Below are positions 40,000 through 49,511 of a stretch of DNA of 64,000 nucleotides, piece after piece. Location: positions 808,501 through 872,500 of the forward strand of contig NC_089447.1 in assembly GCF_026210795.1 (NCBI RefSeq), given 5' to 3'. Below the pieces are notes generated by a model. That model was not told the origin of the DNA. It saw nothing but the letters and a program-made list of their open reading frames with translations, and did not search any database. Numbering within the stretch: the stretch's first letter is position 1; every line of letters begins with the position of its first letter. A program made the position numbers and the translations under genes. Source of the stretch: Rhizophagus irregularis. Lineage: Eukaryota; Glomeromycota; Glomeromycetes; Glomerales; Glomeraceae.

Positions 40000-41601
40000 A
40001 TGTCTGCAGTTAAACCTGCCACGGCAACCCCGGTTATTGAACCTAGTAAGCCATTAGCGATCAATATGATCAATATGCCAAAATTGGGAGGTAAAGGGGG
40101 TAAAATTCTCGGAACATTAAATAATGTTAGTCCACAAGTAACCGGTAAAGCGGTTTCTGATACATTAAAAACGATGGATAAATTAGGTGTAAAAGATAAT
40201 ATTGAAGAAAAGATTAAAGATCATGATTTTGAAACCCCTGCTCAAATTGCTGAAGAAGAAAAAAAAATTACTAGAAGAATTTTTAGGATCGATTTAATCA
40301 TATCTTACTTATTATTTTATACTGCTCTAATGATGCAATGGTTAACTTTATTAGGTTTATCTAATAATGTAGGAGGTTTTTTTTATGAATTTTTTATTAA
40401 TAGTTTTAATTTTCCTGAATATAATTTTTCTTCCCTTACTACCGTTGGTAAAATAGCAGGTTTTAGTGTTAGTTTACAGATTATCATTTTCGTTTTAGTA
40501 AATATTTTCGTTCTTGGAAAAACTTTAACACATAAAAATAATTTAACAACGACATCATCATCACAACCATCAAATCAGCTAGGAAATAGATTTCAATTTA
40601 TTGATGTTTTAAAGAATAAATTACGTACACACTTTACAGCTGTAAGAAGAATAGATACACAATTTTATCAAATAATGGGTATATTAAGTCAAATATTAAT
40701 AATTATAGCTGCTATTATATCTGCAGATGATAAATTTTCTGCCATAAATAAATTTACTGATCAAGCTAATAATTTAGACCCTTCATCATTTCCTCTTAGT
40801 ATAACTGGTGGTTATAGAAAAAGACAAGAACAAGCGGAAACACAAGAAATGCTCATTGTAAGACACGCAGCACTTTTCACGAAAACTATAACTTCTATTG
40901 CTATATTGGCTATTATAATGACATCTTTTATGAATATAATTACATGTATGGCAGATATTTGGGAAGTTAATAAAAATGAATTAATTATTTATAAATTATT
41001 TAAATATATTACGAGATTAATGGTTTGTTACCCTTGCTTTGGTGATAAATTATCTGGTGCTGATGAAAAAATAGATGAAAAAACTCATGAACAAGAAGAC
41101 TTAATGTTAGTCGATAAAGCTAATAGAAAGCCTCAAAGTGCTGAAAAATTATTAATTGGAGCTCAACAGAATGTTTTAAAAAATCCGAATATGAATGATT
41201 TAATTAAAGTAACTTTGGATGGTCCTACAAAAAATGATATTGAAAAAATTTCTGGTGAAGAAAAATTTAAAAATGGGGAAAAGAAAGATTTAAATACTTT
41301 AGTTAAAGATGGTGTTGAAAATATTCTTGACAATGATGAAAAAGAAATAAAAGTCGTTAATTCAATTAAAAATGGTATTGACGTTGCTGAAAAAATTTCT
41401 GATGCCGCAACTTCAGGAGAAGGAGGAAAACCTAACATTAAAAAATTGGCCACAGAAGGTGTTCAAGCTGTCGTTACTGCGACTGGAGTCGATAAAAATC
41501 CTACAATTTCTCAAATTAAAACTGCAACAGAAATAGGGGAGAAGGGAAAACTTAATGTTGAGAAATTAGTTACTGAAGGAAAATCCGACGTGAAGAAATA
41601 A
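40000..41601 (+). CDS. Unknown four-span membrane protein with Lys-rich tail (single exon)
   Basis: A 533-residue intronless frame starting at an ATG after an A-rich leader. Residues 1-95 are soluble, Pro/Lys-rich, then charged. Hydrophobic segments lie at about 98-120 (DLIISYLLFYTALMMQWLTL), 150-173 (IAGFSVSLQIIIFVLVNIFV), 224-241 and 293-317 (ITSIAILAIIMTSFMNIITC). The remaining 210 residues are hydrophilic, rich in Lys, Glu and Asn, with loosely repeated units such as 'K..LVKDGVENIL', 'KKLATEGVQAVV' and 'EKLVTEGKSDVKK'. I do not recognise the family. The topology with a long cytosolic tail suggests a scaffold or adaptor role, but that is a guess. It is the last intact gene before the transposon-rich part. 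Confidence 0.8.
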   Translation: MSAVKPATATPVIEPSKPLAINMINMPKLGGKGGKILGTLNNVSPQVTGKAVSDTLKTMDKLGVKDNIEEKIKDHDFETPAQIAEEEKKITRRIFRIDLIISYLLFYTALMMQWLTLLGLSNNVGGFFYEFFINSFNFPEYNFSSLTTVGKIAGFSVSLQIIIFVLVNIFVLGKTLTHKNNLTTTSSSQPSNQLGNRFQFIDVLKNKLRTHFTAVRRIDTQFYQIMGILSQILIIIAAIISADDKFSAINKFTDQANNLDPSSFPLSITGGYRKRQEQAETQEMLIVRHAALFTKTITSIAILAIIMTSFMNIITCMADIWEVNKNELIIYKLFKYITRLMVCYPCFGDKLSGADEKIDEKTHEQEDLMLVDKANRKPQSAEKLLIGAQQNVLKNPNMNDLIKVTLDGPTKNDIEKISGEEKFKNGEKKDLNTLVKDGVENILDNDEKEIKVVNSIKNGIDVAEKISDAATSGEGGKPNIKKLATEGVQAVVTATGVDKNPTISQIKTATEIGEKGKLNVEKLVTEGKSDVKK

Positions 41602-41748
41602 TCTAATGTTACTGAGTTACTATATATTAAAAAATTTTATCACACGTTTTAAATAACATTCAATAAAATATAGAATAATTTGCATAGAATAACAAAATAA
41701 TCAAGTTATTTATAATGTATTTTATAAATTTCATATTCACAAGTATCG

Positions 41749-41973
41749 GTAGCCCTATAAAAAAAGAATGCCCCGGAAATTGTCAGAAAATGTCCGGAAA
41801 ATGAAAAATGTTCAGAAAATTGCAATAATCTGGACACTTTCTGGACACCAGGCCCGAGCCCTCCTAGACATTTCTGGGCATTTTCCGGAAATTCACAATA
41901 TCTCAGCGTCCGGAATATTGCAATTTTCCAGACATTTTCTGGACATTTTCGATGGCATTTTTTTTATAGGGTA
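41749..41973. mobile_element. Small foldback element, about 225 bases
   Basis: The ends are inverted: 'tagccctataaaaaaagaat' on the left and 'ggcattttttttatagggta' on the right. Inside are further inverted 'gtccggaaaat' and 'attttccggaa' motifs. No coding capacity. No convincing target-site duplication beyond TA. Confidence 0.7.
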
Positions 41974-42919
41974 GCAAGAATAGTTTGAAATAACTTAGTG
42001 GTGAAATCAGCATTTTAGATATTTAAGGATTACTACCAGTTCAGATAAATCTCATTTATATTTTATATTTTTTCTTATTACTGCGAAAGTAGGATGAAAT
42101 ACGTGGGGTGAGTGCTGGAAACGGGACCAGATTCTTGAAAAAAAATATTTTTTTTTTGAATAACAAATGTTCAAATTAGCATTTTTATCAATTTTGGTCT
42201 CTTTTTCTAAGCTTTCTAGCACTATACCACTCCTGTTATCAACGCATATGAATTGACAATGAATTCTTAAGTTTTTTTTTGTTTGAGCTTCAGATAATTA
42301 TAAAGTCACAGATGTTATGTCTAAATAGAAACGAGGAGATATTTTGAGAAGCAAATTTATATAGAAGATAAATATAAAGGATTTAAAATTTAAAATTTTG
42401 CAATGACATGGAGCCAATATAGTTAATACTTATTTTTTTTTTTATTTCAGCGTTTGTACCGTTAAATCAAATACTGTAACATACATGTCCGATCGTTTTT
42501 TCCAATGTATTACAATATAAAAAAGAGGTCCGATATGTACAATACAATAAATACATTCAATACATTCATAGTAAGTTAAAAAAACATACTGTACAATGAT
42601 GCTTCCTTTCACAAATTCTAGAAGAAATAAAAGTGAATTCCATTTCGAATAAGAGATTATTGCATAACTCTATACATACAAAGGGCAATTAAATTACATG
42701 GATATTTTTCAAAGGAAAAAAATTATATATATATATGAAAGTAATTAATTTTTGAAGAGAATAAAAATTTATTATTGAATTTCTTCAATATATAATTAAT
42801 CTATATCTTATAATATGTTTTATGTATTTTTAATATACTTTTCAAATAATTTTATCTAAAAATTCAATAAGGGGCATTGCCAGAAATCAGCTGATTTGAA
42901 AGTAGGTGGGGAGTTAAAC
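41974..42919. other. Intergenic between foldback elements
   Basis: No gene seen; AT-rich with poly-T runs. Confidence 0.5.
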
Positions 42920-43477
42920 TTTAAATCATATGAGGCGCCATGCTGTTCAAAAGTCTGGGGTTTAAACCCCAGATCAAATCCCAGATTTATCCGGGGTGAA
43001 AATGGATTAATCCATATTTCATCCCAGATTTTCCTATATTTCACCCCGGATTTGATCCATATTTTATCCCGGATCTGATCCACATTTTATCCCGGATCTA
43101 ATCCACATTTTACCCCAGATTAATTCCTTAAATTTCACCAAAAATTATATCACACCCAATTGTCAAACCCCGGATTAATCCATATTTCATCCCAGATTTG
43201 ATCCATATTTTATCCCGGATTTGATCTATATTTTATCCCGGATTTGATTCTATATTTTATCCCGGATTTGATTTATCCCAGATTCAATTTTATCCCAGAT
43301 CTGATCTATATTTTATCCGGATTATATTTTATCCTTAGACTATATTACAGGTTTTAAGTCATGTGATCAGATTTTTTTGTTTATGAGATCATTTTAGAAA
43401 CCTCTCTTATAACTTTAAAATAAAGTAAAATTTCTATTAAAGTTTACATGAGATGTTTTGAATAGAGATAAAGATGA

Positions 43478-43723
43478 CCCTGAAATTAGATTTTCCAAAA
43501 TTCTGAACCCATAATCCGTAATTCCAAACTTCTGAAATTTGAAATTCCAGCCAAAATTGAAATTAAATATGTAAATTCAGCTGGAATTATGCACTTAATT
43601 CCAGCAGGAACTATTGAATTTCGATTTTGGCTGGAATTACGGGTTCATTAATTTTAATTATGAATTAATTTTGGCAGAATTTCAGATTTCAGATTTTTGT
43701 TAAATTAATTTCAAATTTCAGGG
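43478..43723. mobile_element. Foldback element nested in the large foldback
   Basis: The ends CCCTGAAATT (43478-43487) and AATTTCAGGG (43714-43723) are exact inverted repeats. Inside, 'aattccagccaaaattgaaa' is mirrored by 'tttcgattttggctggaatt'. It is 246 bases and non-coding. Confidence 0.65.
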
Positions 43724-44641
43724 CTATCCTTAAATATAGAGATTACATGATTTTAAATTATTACCAGATGTCATACCCTTTACGCTTAATTTCAGCCAAG
43801 TTGCCAAGTTTGTAATGCTGGTTCCATTCTCACGTTATATCATATGACCGAATTTTAGGTAAGTTTCAAAAAATATTTTTCAAAAATAAAATAATTTTTT
43901 AATTATTTTTTTTTCATTTTTATAGGAACTGACATTACACTTATTGAAATTTTAGTTCCAATAAAATTGGAAAATTATACATAAGGTTATATGACTTTTT
44001 AAAAGGAAAATTTTCATATCAATCATTTGGTATTATTTATTTTATTTCTCTTATCTAACAATTTTATAATTAGAAGGCAAAAAAAAACCAAGCCCTTTAG
44101 ATAAATATAAACAATAAATATTTTAGATTATATAGAGGAGAAAATTTGTTGGTATTATTGAAAAAATATTTAGTATTATAATAATCATATATATAATTCA
44201 TATTTAAAGTTTAAACATCTTATATATAATAAATAGAAACTTTATTATAAAAAATTTTTTTAAATTTTATTTTCAGAATTTTTCTAACTATTACTGGAGA
44301 TGATGATCACCAGGTGACTGAAATTATGATAATCAACCAGCATTAAAAAATATAATGCCAGTAAAAATTGATAATTCTGGTTAAATGAAAATAATTACCT
44401 GGTAATTTGAAGTAAAAAACTTATTTTCATACATTTTTTATAAATAAATATGTTGAAAAATATTTTGAGATTTTTTTAAAAATTTATTATTAACCTATTA
44501 ACAGGCTGATTAAAATAAATTATTTTTATTATTTATTCAGTGCAATACCTCTATAATAGGTATCTCTTGTATTTTATATGATGATCTAATAATTAGAATT
44601 TTATAAAATTTTATCATTAAATAGTTTTTAATAAAATAAGT

Positions 44642-44815
44642 GAGCTACACATATTACGTAATTATTATAGGGGGGAGGGGGTAGTTAAAATTTTACGTTA
44701 CACTTATTTAAATCATATGATTTATAAATATTATAATTTGATTGGTTATGAAATCTAACAGGGAGGGGGGGGTAAGGTTTATAAGAAAATGAATATTACG
44801 TGATATGTGTAACTC
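44642..44815. mobile_element. Small foldback element nested in the large foldback
   Basis: The ends 'gagctacacatattacgtaa' and 'ttacgtgatatgtgtaactc' are inverted with three mismatches. There are G-runs near both ends and no coding capacity (174 bases). Confidence 0.65.
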
Positions 44816-45460
44816 CCCTAAATTGATTAAGTAAATAAAAAATTTTCTCAATTTTTTTACTTATATAATATAAAAATTATGATAAATTTGATTGGTTAAA
44901 ATTATATATAATAAATTTATATATTTAGTAATCATAATTCTGGCTAAATTTATAATGCTAACTAGAGTTAAGATTAATTATTAAGGTTTTTTTTTAAAAT
45001 TTTTAAAAAGAGCAGCGTAAGGAGAATTTAATTTTATTGGTTGATCGGCAAGAATTCAACTGGCTAAAATCAATAATTGACTTCGTAATGTTGGATTTAT
45101 ATCACCAGGATAAAATCAAATATAGATAAAATCAAATCCGGGATAAAATATAAATCAGATCCAGGATAAAATATGGATTAATCCAGGGTAAAATATGGAT
45201 TAAATCTGGGATGAAATATGGATTAATCCGGGATTTGACAATTGGGTGTGATGTAATTTTTGGTGAAATTTAAGGAATTAATCTGGGGTAAAATGTGGAT
45301 CAGATCCGGGATAAAATATGGATCAAATCTGGGGTGAAATATAGGAAAATCTGGGATGAAATATGGATTAATCCATTTTCACCCCAGATAAATCTGGGAT
45401 TTGATCTGGGGTTTAAACCCCAGATTTTTGATCAGTATGGCACTTCATAAAATCAGGTCT

Positions 45461-46036
45461 ATATATGGGAACGCCCGCAGCAAAAACCGGGGCTCGGCAA
45501 ATCACGTGATTTTGCGAAAAATCACAATTTAATATTATTGGTTAATTTAGTAATTTTATCATTTTTAAAGATTTTTAAAATCAGTTTTTTGTAAACTAGG
45601 GTAAAATTTTGCAAGGAATTCATTAAAGCATTGGTTTTTTTTCTAGCAAGTTTATATTATCCATTAAATATAATAAAATAAAAATACAAAAATCATAAAT
45701 TATAAAATATTATATTTTTTTAATATGCTATGAATAAAAAATTTTTCTTTTCTCTAAAAGATTGGATTAATAAATATATAATTATAATAAAATTTTAAAA
45801 TCAAAATTTTGGCTGAGCCCGGCTTTTTGCTGTGGGTATACATGCTGTCCAAATTATTTTGGGATGTCATAATTATAATTTGGGATGCCATAATTCATTC
45901 AGTTTATATATAATTTACTATGTAAAGTGCCAAAATAATTTGGGATGCCATAATTGAATTTGGGATTTTACTTATAATTACGGCAGTCCAAAATAATTTG
46001 GGTGGCATGTATAGCTGTGGGTGTCCCCATATATCA
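45461..46036. mobile_element. Foldback element carrying a nested insertion
   Basis: Left end 'atatatgggaacgcccgcag' followed by 'caaaaaccggggctcggc'. The right end, read inverted, is 'atatatggggacacccacag' followed by 'caaaaagccgggctcagcc'. The right end is interrupted at 45837-46013 by a second element; removing it restores the match. Host element length without the insert is about 390 bases. Confidence 0.78.
45837..46013. mobile_element. MITE inserted into the foldback element's right end
   Basis: The terminal repeats TATACATGC / GCATGTATA are exact. 'gtccaaattattttggg' near the left end is mirrored by 'ccaaaataatttggg' near the right. It is flanked by an 8-base direct repeat GCTGTGGG (45829-45836 and 46014-46021), the length expected for hAT elements; a 9-base reading is also possible. 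Length 177 bases, non-coding. Confidence 0.85.
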
Positions 46037-46319
46037 TGTAATATTTATATATTTAAAAATAAATATACTGTAAGTAATTTAATCATTATTATGGTCCAGT
46101 GCAAAAAGATTTATACATCACTAAAAAAGGATAAGATTTACGCCAAAGAAAAATTTTGTAAAACTAAACATAACGGGCTGAGATTTACATATTTATTAGT
46201 AAATAATTACCTGAATTTGCTGCTAAAATTTTTTTTATTATATGATACTTTCTTCTTCCTTAAAATGAAGTGGCATACCACTAACAGACAATGAAAAACT
46301 AATGATAATAAAGTATGCA

Positions 46320-46620
46320 TAATTATCTTCCAAAGGCTAATTTTACAAAAGAAAGTCATCTGGAGCTTAAATTACGCAAGTAAGTTGCTGAAACACTAAT
46401 TGTACCAAGAGTACAGTTGAGAACATTGCATTAGACTGGAATAAGTACAGTGATTGCACATTTACACCACATAAAACACTTTAAATGGCCTAATCCAACT
46501 TCAAGCATGAAAAACTGGAAGTCAATATTGTTTTTCAAATGAATTACAAAAACTAGAACTATTGGAGCTGGTTTAAATGCACAAGAAAATAGTACCATTT
46601 TCTTGCATTAAAATAGCAAA
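46320..46620 (+). pseudogene. Decayed Tc1/mariner-like transposase fragment
   Basis: A conceptual translation with stops gives pieces such as TGISTVIAHLHHIKH, KNWKSILFF and TRTIGAGLNAQ. These line up in order with the 'R.L...GI', 'HI...L.W' and 'W..ILFSDE....G' segments of Tc1-family transposases. No frame is open over the whole stretch. A hAT-type MITE sits about 50 bases downstream. Confidence 0.35.
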
Positions 46621-46668
46621 ACAATATGATTATGAAGTTTTTATATGTCATTTATTACTATAAACTAC

Positions 46669-47294
46669 TAGAGCTTAGATCCAGATTATCCGTTGATATT
46701 CACTGAATATGTCCGTTCAAAGATTATAAATCTGGATATCCAGATATCAATTCTAAATATTAATCCGGATGTTAAAATCTGGATATTCATAGGATATTCA
46801 TTGAGTTATTTTTAAATTTTATTCGTATCCTGATTATGGCCACCAGATTCTAAAAAGCTGAATTATTGTTGTTGTTTCGTCATCTATATTTTGACATTTA
46901 TCAAAATCTAGGTAATTCTCAATATTACTATCTACTGTACTTCTATTATATTACAGTAGACATCCTATTTCTTTAAGCTAGTATTTTTTTTTTAAAAAAA
47001 TAACTCTAGACTACTTATTCAGATGAAAACGTTAATTAAACTAATCTCTCCAAAAAAATACATATGGGATTAATATTAAGTAATATTCCATTGTTAAAAT
47101 TTTATTACATCATGTTTACATTATATTTACATTATATTTACATCATATTCTAAGATATCCGGATTATATTTAGTGAATATCCTATTTTCTTAAGCAAAAT
47201 CCAGATATCCTATCTAAAAGTGAACAGATATATCTGTAATCCTAGGATATTCACTGAATAACCCATTAGAATCATTCACCGGATCTAAGCTCTA
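46669..47294. mobile_element. hAT-type MITE, 626 bases
   Basis: Perfect 14-base terminal inverted repeats TAGAGCTTAGATCC (46669-46682) and GGATCTAAGCTCTA (47281-47294). The 8-base flanks TAAACTAC (46661-46668) and TGAACTAC (47295-47302) differ at one base, consistent with an aged hAT target-site duplication. Internal 'gatattcactgaat' and 'tctggatatccagat' motifs repeat in both orientations. Non-coding. Confidence 0.85.
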
Positions 47295-47302
47295 TGAACT
47301 AC

Positions 47303-48268
47303 AGCCAATTGAAGGTGTTTAAGCAGTTGTAAAAGGTGAAATTGTAAGATCCTAAATTATTGCCTATTTGAAATATACTTTTAAATGCATTAAAAAATGA
47401 AGTTAACTTAAAGATTATAATAAATTTTAGAAAAAAGTGCTTAAAATACCAAGGTATATTTTAGTATATTTTGAAGCTAACGAAAATATCCAATTAATTA
47501 ATAAAGAATCTAATAATTATAGTAAATCTGATGACTGATGGTGATGTACAATTTGGTGTAATAATGATATTATAATATTTCTGAATATATACTAATAAGA
47601 TTTATATAAAAAAAAATGAAATTTAATTTATTAAAAAATTTTTTATTAACATTTTTTTTTATGTACAAATCTTTTTACACCAGACCATATATATAATTAT
47701 TATAATGCAATTATCTTGGCTTTTAGTGATCTAATTTTAATGAACTTTTTTTTAATTCATAGCTTCCATTAGCTCTACAAATTTAGCTTTACAAAATAAA
47801 AAAAAAGTTTATTCAAATTGAATCACTAGAAGTCAAAATAATTGTATAATACTAATTATTTTGCAATATTTAATGGCTCAGCCTTTTCAACTCCACTTAA
47901 GGTTAAGTTCAGCTTTATCCTTTCATCTTATTACAACAAGATATTACTCACAGATTGGAATATTTCCCATTAGACCTCTCAAGAAGACTGATTTAAGCAA
48001 AGATACACCATTCTACTCATCCTTTATCTATTACATAATATAATATTTAACTAATATATTTTACTATCTACACTAAGTATTACTATCATAAAGGACTTTT
48101 GATAAATAACTTACAAATATTTAATACCCTTTCATACTACTATATTAGATATAAGATTATACTCAAAAGCTATTACAACCTGTGATAATTACTCAATACC
48201 AATAGTATAGTTGTAAATTTTAAGTAGTATTAAAAGGAGAACATTATAACTTTTTGTTAAAATAGGAT
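47303..48268. other. Intergenic, no supportable gene
   Basis: AT-rich; a 60-residue frame at 47861-48043 shows no domain. The first 300 bases may be the decayed continuation of the transposase fragment at 46320, but I cannot align it. Confidence 0.45.
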
Positions 48269-48720
48269 AGGATTTTGCTTACTTATAAGATAGGTCACCC
48301 CAGACCTAAGGTAAAAACATATATAAATTCTTTGTAAATCCTATTATAAAAGGAAATTTTATATTATATTGTTATGATTCTTTTTTTTTTAGCTAATTAA
48401 CCAATAGAATTTAAGAAAAAAATAAAGTAAAAACTATTAGTAAAAGGCCAATTTTTTACAGTAACTTTTATTATAAGTAAGTAGAATTCTATTAAAATAT
48501 ACAGCCTAATTGTATATATTAATTCATTATGATGCAGTTCAACAGGATTCCACTTACTTATAAGATAAGGTACCCCTTTTAAGTCAAGGTAAAAATCATA
48601 TATAAAATTCTTTGCAGATCCTACTATAAAAGGAAATTTTATGTTACATTGTTATGATTTTTTTCCTTTTTAGCTAATTAACCAATAGAATTTAAGAAAA
48701 AAGTAAGGTAAAAACTATTA
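48269..48720. repeat. Direct duplication, about 171 and 177 bases
   Basis: Copy 1 (48269-48439) and copy 2 (48544-48720) are direct repeats at about 85-90 percent identity by eye. Both contain 'cttacttataagata', 'ctataaaaggaaattttat' (first base varies) and 'agctaattaaccaatagaat' and end in 'aaaactatta'. The 104-base spacer is unrelated. They could be the long terminal repeats of a tiny retroelement remnant or a segmental duplication; no primer-binding site is evident. Confidence 0.75.
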
Positions 48721-49511
48721 CACTGGTCAAAATTAATGCTATTGGGTACATATTGGGTACCTGATATGTGTACAATAAATGTGATATATATGTATGATAT
48801 TTAACAATACTACATATATCAGATACCTGATATATGTAGTAGAAATATAGAAAATCGGGGACAAACATCATATAATATAATATACATATCGGGTAGTCAA
48901 TTGTCAGATACCCGGTATATTATAGTAAAATATCGGATAGATATTATACACTTGTATAATATTTATTTTATGCAATAACAATCACCGGACAAATCCAGTG
49001 ATACATAGATCAAGTAGTGATCAACATCATGCATGACATAATTTACTATTAATTTTATTACGAAAATTGAACATTTTTAACTATAATTGAATATTGTGAT
49101 ATATAACTGACCCAATAATAACGACTAAATCAATCTCAAAGTTTCTTTTGACATTTTTTCTTATACATATTATTAATAAAAGTTTTCTCATTCAAAAGGA
49201 TCTTAGCTATGAAGTTGATGTAATGTTCTATTTTATATATAATAAACTTCCGAAAACTGAACTTTTTACGCTCTAAAACTGAATTTTTTATGAGAAAAAA
49301 TTGTTCAAATAGCGTAAAATTTTATTTATTTTTACTTTTTATTTTTTAAAATTTTCTCCTTTTTTTATATTTGTCGAAGCCGATCTAAAAAAAAGCTTCT
49401 AAAAATAAATATGCTTATCACGATATACTCTATCTTCATGTTTAACGCACTTTTCACGTTTAGTTCAAGGGAACCTTGGCAAGTTAGTACATAAATTTTC
49501 AAATTTTTGAA
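48721..49511. other. Intergenic with a near-perfect palindrome
   Basis: No gene. An exact hairpin at 48809-48840 has 14-base arms ('actacatatatcag' and its complement) and a 4-base loop, within a zone of 'ggtacctgatatgtg'-like inverted motifs (48745-48945). Confidence 0.6.

Larger units (their letters stand above)
42920..45455. mobile_element. Large foldback element with long arms made of internal tandem repeats
   Basis: The left arm (about 42920-43345) and right arm (about 45105-45455) are inverted copies. Both carry 'tctggggtttaaaccccaga', a stretch around 'gacaattgggtgtgat', and many degenerate units of about 20-25 bases resembling 'atccatattttatcccggat'. The arms are therefore tandem arrays as well as inverted repeats. 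The 1.8-kb middle has no coding frame and hosts two smaller inverted-repeat elements (listed separately). Ends are approximate because the outermost 10-20 bases are diverged. Confidence 0.82.

Noticed and set aside
42856-43083. Opposing 60-75-residue frames
   Set aside because: Both lie in the repeat arm of the large foldback element and translate its tandem units.
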